From Streptomyces oceani (GTDB lineage Bacteria > Actinomycetota > Actinomycetes > Streptomycetales > Streptomycetaceae), in assembly GCF_001751245.1 (NCBI RefSeq), contig NZ_LJGU01000115.1:1-64000 (forward strand): a stretch of DNA of 64,000 nucleotides, written 5' to 3'. The notes beneath the pieces were generated by a model. It did no database searches and was not told where the DNA came from. It saw nothing but the letters and a program-made list of their open reading frames with translations. The position numbers and the translations under genes are program-made. Position 1 is the first letter of the stretch, and each line of letters starts with the position of its first letter. Of this stretch, positions 8,300-16,851 are shown one piece after another.

Positions 8300-8962
8300 T
8301 CACGGTTCGATCAGGCCGACCCGGATCGCGTATCGGGTGAGCTCCAGCCGGTCGCGTAGCCCCAGTTTCTGTAGCACGTTCGCGCGGTGGCGCTCCACCG
8401 TCTTGACGCTGATGAACAGCGTAGTGGCGATGTCCTTCGAGGAATGTCCCTCGGCCACGAGCTTCAGGACCTCCTCCTCACGGAGGGTCAGGACCCGGTC
8501 CGGCACGTCCTCTCCCCTGCCGGCGCGGTCCAGGTAGTTGCGGATGAGCGCGGTGATCGCGCCCGGGTAGAGGAAGGGCTCACCGCGCATGGCGGCCCGG
8601 CACGCCTCGACGAGGTCGCGGTCGGCCACGGACTTGAGTACGTAGCCGGAGGCCCCGGCCTTGAGCGCCTCGAAGAAGTACTGCTCGTTGTCGTACATGG
8701 TCAGCATCAGGATGCGCAGCTCCGGCTGTCGGCGGGCGAGTTCGCGAGCAGCCTGCAACCCGGTCATACGGGGCATCGCGACATCCAGCACCGCGAGGTC
8801 GACCCGGTGCGACTGGGCCTTCTCGATCGCCTCGGCTCCGTCGCCGGCCTCCGTGACCACCTCGAGGTCCGGTTCCCCGTCCAGGATGAGGCGTACTCCA
8901 CGGCGTACGAGGGCGTGGTCGTCGGCGAGGAGGATGCGGGTGGTGGTGTGGTGGTGCGGCAT
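8300..8962 (-). CDS. NarL/FixJ-family response regulator
   Basis: The protein has 220 residues. The receiver domain starts at TRILLADDHALVRRG, with the phosphoacceptor Asp in VDLAVLDVAMP and a conserved Lys in YVLKSVADRDL. A LuxR-type HTH lies at the C terminus (LTLREEEVLKLVAEGHSSKD, then SVKTVERHRANVLQKLGL). The ATG lies 2 bases after the stop of the kinase gene and has GGAGGGG in front. It is therefore the second gene of a kinase-regulator operon and should be phosphorylated by that kinase. Its targets are not evident; the downstream gene in the same direction is a dead secDF. Confidence 0.95.
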   Translation of the reverse strand: MPHHHTTTRILLADDHALVRRGVRLILDGEPDLEVVTEAGDGAEAIEKAQSHRVDLAVLDVAMPRMTGLQAARELARRQPELRILMLTMYDNEQYFFEALKAGASGYVLKSVADRDLVEACRAAMRGEPFLYPGAITALIRNYLDRAGRGEDVPDRVLTLREEEVLKLVAEGHSSKDIATTLFISVKTVERHRANVLQKLGLRDRLELTRYAIRVGLIEP

Positions 8963-8964
8963 GC

Positions 8965-9927
8965 TCACCCCTCCTCTCGGATGGCCGGGACGCACAGCGT
9001 GACCTCGGTACCGCCGCTTGGCGCGGGGCCGACGGCGAGGTCGCCGCCGACCAGCAGGGCCCGCTCGCGCATCCCGCGGATGCCGGCGCCTTCGGGGCTG
9101 TCTCCGGTGCCCCGGCCGTTGTCGCGGATACGCAGTGTGGTGCCCTCCGGTCCGCCGGCCAGCCGGAGGTCCACCTCGGTGGCGTCGGCGTGCCGGGCGA
9201 TGTTGGTGAGGCCCTCCTGTGCGACGCGGAAGAGGACCAGTTCGGTCTCCTGACTGGTCGCGGAGGGCCGCGGCTCGAAGTGGCGGCGTACCGTCACGCC
9301 GCTGTGGGCGGAGAGGTCGGTGGCGAGTGAGGTGAGGGCGCTGACCAGGCCGAGATCCTCCAGTACGCCGGGACGGAGCCGGTGGGCGAGCCGGCGTACC
9401 TCCTCCAGGCTCTCGCGGGTGGTCTCCTGGGCGCCACGAAGGTCCTGGCGGAGGGGTTCCGGTGCGGCATCGACGGCTCGTTTGAGTTCGAGCAGCACGG
9501 CGGTGAGGCTCTGGCCGACCTCGTCGTGCAGTTCCTGGGCGACGCGTCGGCGTTCGGCTTCCTGGGCGGACAGCGCACGGGCCGCGCTGGTGGCTCGTTC
9601 CTGCTCCAGCCGGTCCAGCATCTCGTTGAACGTACGGATCAGGGCCGCGACTCCGCCGTGTCCGGTCACCTGCAGGCGGTGGCCGGGCCGGAGCAGGTCG
9701 ACCGTGGTCATCCGCCGGGCGACCCGGTCCAGGGGGGCGAGCCCGATACGGAGAAGCGCGGCGTTGGCGACGAGCATGATGGCCAGTCCCGTGACCAGGA
9801 CGACGGCCTCGGTGAGCACCACCCGCGCCGAGACGGTCACCGGTGCCAGCAGCAGCACTCCGGTGGCGACGCCGAGAACCACCGCGTTGAGGGAGAAGAT
9901 CCGCCAGAACAGGGACACGGTACGCAT
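8965..9927 (-). CDS. sensor histidine kinase (HisKA_3/HATPase_c)
   Basis: The protein has 320 residues. Two transmembrane helices fill roughly 5-28 and 33-60 with almost no extracytoplasmic loop, so the signal is probably sensed in or near the membrane. A HAMP-like segment follows (PLDRVARRMTTVDLLRPG). The dimerisation motif is RRRVAQELHDEVGQSLTAVL with the phosphoacceptor His. The ATPase part has VAQEGLTNIARHADA (N box) and IRDNGRGTG (G1 box). The gene sits 2 bases before its response regulator. This type controls degradative or stress genes in many Gram-positives. Confidence 0.95.
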   Translation of the reverse strand: MRTVSLFWRIFSLNAVVLGVATGVLLLAPVTVSARVVLTEAVVLVTGLAIMLVANAALLRIGLAPLDRVARRMTTVDLLRPGHRLQVTGHGGVAALIRTFNEMLDRLEQERATSAARALSAQEAERRRVAQELHDEVGQSLTAVLLELKRAVDAAPEPLRQDLRGAQETTRESLEEVRRLAHRLRPGVLEDLGLVSALTSLATDLSAHSGVTVRRHFEPRPSATSQETELVLFRVAQEGLTNIARHADATEVDLRLAGGPEGTTLRIRDNGRGTGDSPEGAGIRGMRERALLVGGDLAVGPAPSGGTEVTLCVPAIREEG

Positions 9928-10272
9928 GGCCTCCTCGGTCGCCGCTGTCCCTGTCCACTATGGGTGATGGGGTCGGGCGGCGGCCGGTGGGGCGTCGTGG
10001 CTGACCATCGGCACGGGGATGGTACGGCTCACGGAGGAGGCGGTGTTCGGGCGCTCGGGGCGGCTCGCGGTCGGCGACGGCGCTCGGCGTACGGTCTGGC
10101 GCGTACGAACCTGCCGTACGCCCGGCACACTGCCGGGAGCGGCTCGATTGGACCCGCGCCCGGCACGGCGTCCGGCGGTTGGGGGGAGACCGCGGTGGCC
10201 GTGCCGGGGCCTGGCATCGTGGCGCCGTCTCGGCCGGGTGTGCCCGTCAGGGCGCCGACCGACCCTCGCCGA
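9928..10272. other. gene-free stretch between kinase and endonuclease genes
   Basis: About 345 bp, GC-rich, with GTACG repeats typical of Streptomyces spacer DNA. No reading frame with a ribosome-binding site, no RNA gene and no strong hairpin was found. It should hold the promoter of the two-component operon. Confidence 0.4.
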
Positions 10273-11094
10273 CTAACTCGCCCAGATCTCCTCGACCCAC
10301 TCGGGGTGGTCGATGAACGGGTTGCGGTTCTTCTGGAACTGGTCGTAGATGACCTCGTTGCGGTTCTTCTCGAAGTCGTCCGGCGGGTCCTCCTTGTGCC
10401 ACTGCTTGAGGACCGACTCCCTGCCCATGAAGGGCTGCGAGCCGTTGTCGACGTTGTCGTTCAGCTCCAGGTCAGGGTACTTCTCACCGTCGTAGCGCAC
10501 CGCCATGTAGAAGATCATGCGGGCGACGTCGCCCTTGACCTCGTCCCGGGGTTCGTAGGAGTCGTCGTCGGTGAAGTTGCCTGGTGCGCCGTCGACTTCG
10601 GAGCCGCCGGCGTCGAAGTCCTTGTTGCCGCGGGTGCTGTTGACGCTCACATCGGTGGGGCGGAGGTGGTGAGCGTCGGTGCCGGGCCCGGGCGAGGTGC
10701 CGAAGTCGCCGTGTGACTTGGCCCAGACGTGCTCCCGGTTCCAGTCGCCCTGGCCGCCGCCGTTGGCGTCGCCGCTGCGGGACTCGCCGCTGTAGAGCAG
10801 GATGACGTTGCCGGAGTTCTCCGGGTCCTGGTCGCTGACCTTGAGCGCGTCCCACACCTCGTCGTACGAGAGGACGTCCTGCTCGCTGATGATGCCGTTC
10901 AGGGCGTCCTTCAGCTCCTGACCGGTCTTGCCCTCGGCGTCCTTGTAGTAGCCGTCGGGGGCGCTGGTGCCACCTTGGGCGTTCTGCTCCGGCGCGGGGG
11001 TGGCCGTGGCGGGTATCTGCACCGCGAGGCCGGCTATCGCGGCTCCGGCGACGAGTCCCAGGGTCGTCCGGCTGCGTAGGCGAGGAACGTGCAT
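10273..11094 (-). CDS. secreted endonuclease I (His-Me finger) family protein
   Basis: The protein has 273 residues. A signal peptide is visible: RLRSRTTLGLVAGAAIAGLA and cleavage after ATA. The nuclease signature NREHVW (119-124) and DAHHLRP (140-146) is that of the EndA/NucM family, which uses a His-Me finger and one metal ion to cut DNA non-specifically. ATG at 11094 is preferred because GAGAGGAC lies upstream; the longer frame adds 26 residues before the signal peptide. It probably degrades extracellular DNA. The gene stands alone and is divergent from the doxX gene. Confidence 0.88.
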   Translation of the reverse strand: MHVPRLRSRTTLGLVAGAAIAGLAVQIPATATPAPEQNAQGGTSAPDGYYKDAEGKTGQELKDALNGIISEQDVLSYDEVWDALKVSDQDPENSGNVILLYSGESRSGDANGGGQGDWNREHVWAKSHGDFGTSPGPGTDAHHLRPTDVSVNSTRGNKDFDAGGSEVDGAPGNFTDDDSYEPRDEVKGDVARMIFYMAVRYDGEKYPDLELNDNVDNGSQPFMGRESVLKQWHKEDPPDDFEKNRNEVIYDQFQKNRNPFIDHPEWVEEIWAS

Positions 11095-11289
11095 GTGGGG
11101 GTCCTCTCCCATGAGGCCCGTGGCATTGCGTGAACAGCGCTGCGACGGGCGGCGGTTGACTGGCCCCGTCATTCTGCCCGGTCATGCTCACTTCAACATG
11201 CCCTTTCCAAGGAATTCCCTCGAGATTCAGCGGCCACGACGACTCCCGGCGTTCGAGGTACGACTCCGCGCTCACGAAGAGAAGGCGCC

Positions 11290-11305
11290 ACTGGTCTAGA
11301 CATGC
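11290..11305. promoter_or_regulatory. DasR-like operator (dre), distal box
   Basis: ACTGGTCTAGACATGC matches the left half and the centre of the DasR box consensus (A-S-TGGTCTAGACCA-S-T). It lies 73 bases before the doxX start. Other GntR/HutC-type regulators can use similar sites. Confidence 0.6.
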
Positions 11306-11328
11306 CAACCTCAGCCGGCCTACCGTCA

Positions 11329-11344
11329 TTAGGTCTAGACCAAG
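11329..11344. promoter_or_regulatory. DasR-like operator (dre), proximal box
   Basis: TTAGGTCTAGACCAAG keeps the palindrome core GGTCTAGACC and lies 39 bp from the distal box, centre to centre. The pair implies cooperative binding and repression near the doxX promoter. Confidence 0.6.
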
Positions 11345-11377
11345 TCCGTCGGAATGCCGCCCACTTGGGAGTTGATC

Positions 11378-11836
11378 ATGCGACAACACCAGACGCCCGC
11401 GCCCTCCTCGCTCGCGACCACCCGTCAGCAGACCGCGATCCTCGGGCTCTTCCGCATCGTCGTCGGGCTGCTCTTCGCCAGTCACGGCGCGTCGACCCTT
11501 TTCGGCGTGCTGGGCGGTCCGCCGGGACCGTCCCCCGACTTCGCGGCGTGGCCCGGATGGTGGGCCGCAGCCATCCAACTGATCGGCGGGCTCCTCGTAC
11601 TTCTGGGGCTCGGCACCCGAACTTCCGCGGTGATCTGCTCCGGCTCCATGGCGTACGCCTACTTCACCGAGCACCAGGCGAGCGCCCTCTTCCCCATCCA
11701 GAACGGCGGCGAGCCGGCCGCGATGTTCTGCTGGACGTTCCTGCTGATCGCGGCCCTGGGGCCGGGCGACTGGGCACTGGGCACGCTCCTCCGACGGACC
11801 GAGACGCCAGTACGAGGAAGCCGACAAATCACCTGA
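11378..11836 (+). CDS. DoxX-family membrane protein
   Basis: The protein has 152 residues with four predicted transmembrane helices: ILGLFRIVVGLLFASHG, WAAAIQLIGGLLVLLGLG, TSAVICSGSMAYAYF and MFCWTFLLIAALG. RIVVGLLFASHGASTLFG is the N-terminal DoxX signature. In actinobacteria, DoxX proteins form complexes with superoxide detoxification and thiol systems, but many paralogues are uncharacterised. ATG at 11378 follows GGGAG by 6 bases; an ATG 24 bases upstream lacks such a site. Two DasR-like boxes lie in its promoter region, so GlcNAc-linked control is likely. Confidence 0.85.
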   Translation: MRQHQTPAPSSLATTRQQTAILGLFRIVVGLLFASHGASTLFGVLGGPPGPSPDFAAWPGWWAAAIQLIGGLLVLLGLGTRTSAVICSGSMAYAYFTEHQASALFPIQNGGEPAAMFCWTFLLIAALGPGDWALGTLLRRTETPVRGSRQIT

Positions 11837-11913
11837 TTGCGACTTTATTCCTACGATACTTTCTGTGAGTCTGTAATGGCCCATGGTGACAACCCCCCAC
11901 TTGAGGAGTATCC

Positions 11914-12108
11914 ATGGTCCTGAACATCTCCGGTGTGCTGATGCTCGGCATCATCGCCTTCCTGTTCTTCCGCAAGGACGGGATGAAGCTCTCGCACGCG
12001 TTCGTATGCTGCCTGTTCGGGTTCTTCCTGGCCGGGACGGCCATCGCGCCGAGTATCCACGCGGGCAGCGAGAGCCTCGCCGGTCTCCTCGGCGGTCTCC
12101 AGCTGTAG
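11914..12108 (+). CDS. small conserved membrane protein
   Basis: The protein has 64 residues. It has two hydrophobic helices, ISGVLMLGIIAFLFF (5-19) and HAFVCCLFGFFLAGTAIA (28-45), joined by a short basic loop RKDGMK, and a Gly/Leu-rich tail. A strong GAGGAG stands 5 bases before the ATG. The next gene, 37 bp on, encodes a membrane-bound FtsK/TraB-like ATPase, so the two probably act together, as small membrane proteins do beside plasmid transfer ATPases. I do not recognise a named family. Confidence 0.7.
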   Translation: MVLNISGVLMLGIIAFLFFRKDGMKLSHAFVCCLFGFFLAGTAIAPSIHAGSESLAGLLGGLQL

Positions 12109-12145
12109 CCGCGTCGACCGACCAGGAACCGAAGGACGACGTGCC

Positions 12146-13816
12146 ATGCCCTCGCCGCCCGGAGTACCGCGCTCCGCCTCACCACCGCCCCGATCCGCTC
12201 ACCGGAGCCGGCTGGCGCTCCGAACCGGCGCACGGTGGCTACTCCGCCCCCTGCTGGCCGCCGCACGCGGGCTCGGTCCGCTCACCACCACCGCACGCTC
12301 CCACTGGTCCCGGGTGCCCAAGGAGCGGCGGGGAGTGGTCGTGTGCCTGCTCGCGACGGTGCTGCTGCTGGTCGGGCTCGCACCGTACGGCCCCGCGGTG
12401 GCCGGGCTCACCGTGGCCCTGGCGGCAGCCTGGCAGGGACGGGAACGCAACCCCCCACCGCCCGAGGAGGGCCCCGGCGCGGAGGAGGAGGCCCGGCTGC
12501 ACGCGGTGTACGAGGCTCTCGTGCCGCACTTCTCCCTCCCGGAGGACCCGCACCCGCACCCGCTGTACGCCCACGAGGGCACCTGGCAAGGCCCCTTCGA
12601 GGCGTACGAGTTCGACGAGACCGGACGCCTGACGGCGCTCACCCTGCGCTACCCCGCGCACTTCCGGGACGGCGACGCACGGGAGCGACTCGGGGTCGAA
12701 CGGACGCTCGGTGCCAAGATGGGCCGGGCCCGCGAGCACCGCCTCGATTGGGACGAGGAACGCAACCGGCTGCGCCTGTCAGTACTGCCCGCGCTGCCGG
12801 GCAGCGTCCGCGCCCAACGGTTCGTCACCTCCCCCGGCGAGACCGTGCTCGGCTTCACGGACGCCGATTCCGTACAGCGTACGATTCCCGTTCGACAGGT
12901 CGACCGGGAGCACGACCTGCCCCCGGTGATGTGGCGAGGCGGGCCCCGCTCCACCGAACCCCACCTGCTGGCCCTCGGTGGTCCGGGCACGGGGGTGAGC
13001 ACGCTCCTGCGCTCGGTGACACTGCAGGCGCTGCGGGCTGCGGACGTGCTGCTGGTGGACGGTGGCGGGGCAGGTGAGTTCGCCTGCCTGGCCGGACGAG
13101 CCGGGATGCTCGCCGTGGAATCCTCGGTGACCGGCGCGTTGACGGCGTTGGAGTGGGCCGGGCAGGAGACGGAACGCCGGCTACTGAGCGCCAATCGGGC
13201 CCGACAGGCCGGGATGCCGGTGCCGGAGGACGTCCGACGGCCGCTGTGGCTGGTCGTCGACCGGCCAGCGGTGCTCAGCCAACTCGCCCGTACGGAGGGG
13301 CGACGCGACCCGCTGGAGTTGCTGGAGACGCCCCTTCGGCACGGCCGCGCGGCACGGGTCACGGTCGCGGTGGGCGAACAGTTCCAGGAGGCGGACGCGC
13401 TCAGCGAGCCGGTACGGGCGCACACCCGGGCCCGCGTGGTGCTGGGCGCCCTGACCCGCGAACAGGTGACGACCGTACTGGGCGAGGCACCACCGACGAC
13501 ACCCGTGCCACACCCGCCAGCGGGACGGGGGTACGCCCGCCTGGGTTGCGGCCCGGTGCTGCGGCTCCAGGTGCCGGCGACTCCGGACCCGCAGGACGAG
13601 GCGACGGCCGAGGGGGAGCGACAGGCGGTCGTGGCTCTCCTGCCGGAACGGAACGGAGCGGGCGCGGGGACGGCGAGCGGGGCGAGCACCCCGACAAGCA
13701 CGACAAGCACGAGGCCAACACAGGCCGAGGTGACGGGAGCGGCGGAAACCCCCGAGCGGGTTAGGACGACGGCAGCGGGGGCTCTCGCGACCGGCACCAC
13801 CCGGACAGCCGGATGA
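12146..13816 (+). CDS. membrane-anchored FtsK/TraB-like P-loop protein
   Basis: The protein has 556 residues. Two N-terminal transmembrane helices lie at about 63-79 and 82-97. A charged linker follows, then an ATPase-like core with LALGGPGTGVSTLLRS (276-290) in the Walker A position and VLLVDGGG (301-308) and LWLVVD in Walker B-like positions. The canonical P-loop Lys is replaced by Val at 284, so ATP hydrolysis may be weak or lost. The C-terminal 80 residues are Thr/Ala-rich and probably disordered. The order small membrane protein then FtsK-like ATPase resembles transfer modules of Streptomyces plasmids, but this pair sits among chromosomal genes. It ends 147 bp before a convergent regulator gene. 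Confidence 0.6.
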   Translation: MPSPPGVPRSASPPPRSAHRSRLALRTGARWLLRPLLAAARGLGPLTTTARSHWSRVPKERRGVVVCLLATVLLLVGLAPYGPAVAGLTVALAAAWQGRERNPPPPEEGPGAEEEARLHAVYEALVPHFSLPEDPHPHPLYAHEGTWQGPFEAYEFDETGRLTALTLRYPAHFRDGDARERLGVERTLGAKMGRAREHRLDWDEERNRLRLSVLPALPGSVRAQRFVTSPGETVLGFTDADSVQRTIPVRQVDREHDLPPVMWRGGPRSTEPHLLALGGPGTGVSTLLRSVTLQALRAADVLLVDGGGAGEFACLAGRAGMLAVESSVTGALTALEWAGQETERRLLSANRARQAGMPVPEDVRRPLWLVVDRPAVLSQLARTEGRRDPLELLETPLRHGRAARVTVAVGEQFQEADALSEPVRAHTRARVVLGALTREQVTTVLGEAPPTTPVPHPPAGRGYARLGCGPVLRLQVPATPDPQDEATAEGERQAVVALLPERNGAGAGTASGASTPTSTTSTRPTQAEVTGAAETPERVRTTAAGALATGTTRTAG

Positions 13817-13963
13817 GCGGACCAGCAGGACAGCTGTCCAGCCGTACGGCGGATCAGGCAGCCGTGAACGGCGTCGGCAGCGCCCGGCCCAGCACCGGCC
13901 CAGGGAGCGATTGGCCTCCGCCCGCTGACCAGGCCGGTCAGGCCAGGTCGCACCGCGTCGTGG

Positions 13964-15478
13964 TCACGCCACCTGGCTGCGTGGCGTCTCCCCGGGCGTG
14001 TGCACGCCCGACCGTACGAGTTCGGCCGCGCTCGCCAGCCGCGCCACCGCTTCGCCCGCCAGCGGTCCGGCCAGGGTGAACGGCAGCCGGACGTACGCCT
14101 CGAACGCGCCGTCAATGCCGAACCTCGGCCCGGCGGGCACTCGTACCCCCAGCCGCTCCCCCGCCTCCGCGAGCCGTGAACCGGACAGGCCGCCGGTGCG
14201 CACCCACAGGGTGAGACCGCCGCGCGGCACCGTGAACTCCCAGTCGGGAAGCTCTCTGCGCAGCGCGGTGACCAGGGCGTCGCGGTTGCCGCGCACCGCT
14301 TCCCGCCGGGCGTCGACCGCCTCCCGCCAGCCGCCCCCGGTGATCAGCCCGCTGACCGCCAGTTGCTCCAGCACGGGGCTGCCCAGATCGGCGTACGGGC
14401 GTGCCCCCACCATCCGACGGATGACCTCGGGCGCGGCCCGTACCCAACCGATCCGCAGCCCGGCCCAGATGGCCTTGCTCGCCGAGCCGACGGTCAGCAC
14501 GGTGGCTCCACCCGGGTCGAAGGCCGCCATGGGACGCGGGAGTTCGACGTCCGCGTCGAGCGGCAGCTCGGCCATGGTCTCGTCGGCGACCAGCAGGGTG
14601 CCGGCGGAACGGGCCGCGGCCACCAGCTCGCGGCGCTGCTCCTCGTCCGCCAGGGCGCCGGTCGGGTTGTGGAAGTCGGCCACGACGTACGCCATCCGGG
14701 GAGCCGCGTCCCGCAGCACCTGGCGCCAGGCCGGCAGGTCCCAGCCGCCGAGCGCCCCGGCCATCGGGACCGGTACCAGCCGGGCGCCGTTCCGCCGCAG
14801 CAGCTGGAGGATGTTCGCGTACGACGGGTGCTCCACGGCGACGCGCTCGCCACGGGAGGTGAAGAGGCCGGCCAGAGCCGCCACTCCCCCCATCGCGCCG
14901 GTGGCGACCATGATCTGCTCCGGCATGGTGGGCACGCCACGCGCCGTGTAGTGCTCGGCGATCGCGACGCGCAACGCCGGCAGGCCCGCCGGGTAGTCGC
15001 CGTGGGTGCGGCTGTAGGGGGCGAGTTCGGTCAGGGCACGCTCGAAGGCACGGGTGAGCTGCGGCTCCGGTGCCGGCAGGGCGGCGCAGCCGAGGTCGAG
15101 CACCGTCTCGGCGGCTTCCGGGGGCAGCGGCTCGAGCCCGCCCGTCGGCACCGGGTTGCCGTCCGGCACCACGGTCCAACTGCCCGCGCCCCGCCGTGAG
15201 GTGAGGAATCCGTCGCCGCGCAGCGCCTCGAAGGCGGCGGCCACGGTCGTACGGGACACGGCCAACGCGGTGGCCAGTTCGCGCTCCGCGGGCAACCGGG
15301 TCGCGACCGGGAGCCGGCCCTCCAGGACCAGCAGCCGGATTCCGTCCGCCAGGGCACGGTAGGCGGGCACTCGGGCACGGCTGGACGCGCCCTGGCCGCG
15401 GTCGGGCGTGCTGCCGCGCTGGGTACGCAGTAGCCGGGCGAGCTGTGCGGCTCCCATGGCCGAGGTCCACTGAGCCAT
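13964..15478 (-). CDS. MocR-type regulator (GntR HTH fused to aminotransferase domain), YczR-like
   Basis: The protein has 504 residues. The GntR winged helix spans about 38-104 (ADGIRLLVLEGRLPVATRLP, ELATALAVSRTTVAAAFEAL). The class I aminotransferase domain follows, with DFHNPTG (268-274) and the PLP Lys at 335 in GSASKAIWAG. MocR proteins sense PLP or amino compounds and usually do not transaminate. The divergent neighbour encodes a YczE-family membrane protein, the conserved partner of YczR-type MocR regulators, so the gene most likely controls that promoter and itself. The start is ATG at 15478; the longer open frame upstream overlaps the yczE promoter and coding region. Confidence 0.9.
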   Translation of the reverse strand: MAQWTSAMGAAQLARLLRTQRGSTPDRGQGASSRARVPAYRALADGIRLLVLEGRLPVATRLPAERELATALAVSRTTVAAAFEALRGDGFLTSRRGAGSWTVVPDGNPVPTGGLEPLPPEAAETVLDLGCAALPAPEPQLTRAFERALTELAPYSRTHGDYPAGLPALRVAIAEHYTARGVPTMPEQIMVATGAMGGVAALAGLFTSRGERVAVEHPSYANILQLLRRNGARLVPVPMAGALGGWDLPAWRQVLRDAAPRMAYVVADFHNPTGALADEEQRRELVAAARSAGTLLVADETMAELPLDADVELPRPMAAFDPGGATVLTVGSASKAIWAGLRIGWVRAAPEVIRRMVGARPYADLGSPVLEQLAVSGLITGGGWREAVDARREAVRGNRDALVTALRRELPDWEFTVPRGGLTLWVRTGGLSGSRLAEAGERLGVRVPAGPRFGIDGAFEAYVRLPFTLAGPLAGEAVARLASAAELVRSGVHTPGETPRSQVA

Positions 15479-15501
15479 GCGTTCAGTCCACCTTCCGGGA
15501 A

Positions 15502-15519
15502 TTGGACATGTATTTGGCC
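15502..15519. promoter_or_regulatory. direct-repeat element in the mocR-yczE divergent promoter
   Basis: TTGGAC (15502) and TTGGCC (15514) recur 12 bp apart in the 99-bp spacer. MocR regulators bind spaced direct repeats, so this is a candidate site. It is unproven. Confidence 0.35.
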
Positions 15520-15577
15520 TTGTCGAGGGATCCAGACTGTCACGCGTTCGACGCTTCCCGCCAGGAGGGGATTCTTC

Positions 15578-16312
15578 TTGTCCGCACAGCCCGACTCCGG
15601 TTCCGACTTCGGCCCGGACTCCGCCTCCGACTCCCGTCCCGCCTCCGCTCCCGTTCGAGGCGGCGCTCTGCCGCGACGGCTGATCCAGCTGTACGCGGGC
15701 CTCCTGCTGTACGGGGCGAGCCTGGGCCTGCTCGTACGCGCCGAACTCGGGGTGTCCCCCTGGGACGTGCTGCATCAGGGCGTCGCGCGGCACACCGGGC
15801 TCACTATCGGAACGGTCTCGGTGCTGACGGGAGCCGTCGTACTGGTGCTGTGGATTCCGCTGCGACAGCGGCCCGGGCTCGGCACCGTGTCCAACGTGTT
15901 CCTGGTCGGCCTCTCCATGGACGGCGCCCTGTGGCTCGTGCCGGAGACCTCGGCACCGGCGCTGCGGGTCGTGCTGCTGGTCGCCGGAGTCGTGCTCAAC
16001 GGCCTCGCCACCGGGCTGTACGTCTCGGCGCACTTCGGGCCCGGCCCCCGGGACGGCCTGATGACCGGCCTGCACCAACGGACGGGCCGATCGATCCGGC
16101 TCGTCCGCACGGCGATCGAGGTGGCGGTGCTGGCCAGCGGATTCGCGCTCGGCGGCTCCGTGGGCGTGGGCACCATCGCGTACGCCCTGGCGGTCGGCCC
16201 GCTGGCCCAGTTGTCACTGCGGATGTTCGCCACCCCCGCACCGGAACGCCCGACCTCTCTGGTCGTTGCCCGCGGTGGCCTGCGGAGGCGTGCGATCCCG
16301 TGGCGGCGTTGA
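15578..16312 (+). CDS. YczE-family integral membrane protein
   Basis: The protein has 244 residues. About five transmembrane helices start at LIQLYAGLLLYGASLGLLVR. Signature blocks are ELGVSPWDVLHQGV, a Gly-rich loop SAHFGPGPRDGLMTGL and IRLVRTAIEVAVL, all typical of YczE/YitT-like proteins. The start is TTG at 15578, supported by AGGAGG at 15563-15568. The gene is divergent from the MocR regulator. In Bacillus, YczE affects lipopeptide production; transport of a pyridoxal- or amino-acid-related compound is a guess from the regulator type. The first 28 residues are Ser/Asp/Pro-rich and probably unstructured. Confidence 0.85.
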   Translation: MSAQPDSGSDFGPDSASDSRPASAPVRGGALPRRLIQLYAGLLLYGASLGLLVRAELGVSPWDVLHQGVARHTGLTIGTVSVLTGAVVLVLWIPLRQRPGLGTVSNVFLVGLSMDGALWLVPETSAPALRVVLLVAGVVLNGLATGLYVSAHFGPGPRDGLMTGLHQRTGRSIRLVRTAIEVAVLASGFALGGSVGVGTIAYALAVGPLAQLSLRMFATPAPERPTSLVVARGGLRRRAIPWRR

Positions 16313-16515
16313 GGCGGGACTCGACGACGGACGGGCCGGGAGCTTGCAGTCGGCTTCCGACCGGCGTGCGGCGTGTGCGTGTGCTGCCCCGGCCGCGTTC
16401 CCCGGACGGATTTCGAACCAGCGGCCTACTGCCGGTAAAGTACGTCTGCGCCCGCCGTACGGACCCCCGAGACCCTCCGGCATCGCACCGCGACAGCGGT
16501 CATCTCCCGGAAGAT

Positions 16516-16544
16516 GTGACAAAGCGGGCGATGGTGGGTATAAG
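16516..16544 (+). promoter_or_regulatory. vegetative-type promoter far upstream of rbpA
   Basis: GTGACA (16516-16521), a 17-bp spacer and TATAAG (16539-16544) make a near-consensus HrdB-type promoter. Transcription would start near 16550, leaving a leader of about 300 nt before rbpA or a separate small RNA. Confidence 0.65.
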
Positions 16545-16851
16545 AGGTCCGGCAACAGAGTGTGTGGAGAGAAGCGAGTCAGCATCGGCAGGCTCCGGCG
16601 AAGCCGGTGGCGCGTCCAGGCAGGGCGCAGCGACCGGCATCAGGACCGTGGGCCGGCGACTCTGACAGCTGTCGCCACGCGCCCGACGGCTGGTGCTCGG
16701 TGGCCCCGGTCTCCGAGCGGCTCTTCGAAAATGGTGCGGCACGACGGGTGCATGTCCCGTGACGGGAATCTTCACCGCCGACCGGACGTTGACCGGAAGA
16801 CGACGACAGCGACACCTGTCCTGTGGGCGACAAGCCCGGGAGGCACAATTC
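16545..16851 (+). other. long rbpA leader or small-RNA region
   Basis: No reading frame here has a good ribosome-binding site and Streptomyces codon bias. The stretch contains several short GC-rich inverted repeats, for example GGCTCCGGCGAAGCC around 16591. It lies between a strong vegetative promoter and the sigma-R promoter of rbpA. It could be a structured 5' leader or an independent non-coding RNA. Confidence 0.4.
16764..16790 (+). promoter_or_regulatory. sigma-R-type promoter of rbpA
   Basis: GGGAAT (16764-16769), an 18-bp spacer and GTT (16788-16790) match the SigR consensus GGGAAT-N18-GTT. In Streptomyces coelicolor rbpA is a known member of the SigR thiol-stress regulon. Confidence 0.85.

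Noticed and set aside
10484-11884. Long frame covering the doxX promoter and the endonuclease gene
   Set aside because: It crosses two operator-like palindromes and two supported genes and yields no known domain.
16410-16450. Minus-strand T-arm-like sequence GGTTCGAAATCC, resembling part of a tRNA
   Set aside because: No acceptor, D or anticodon stem can be paired around it, so it is at most a scrap.
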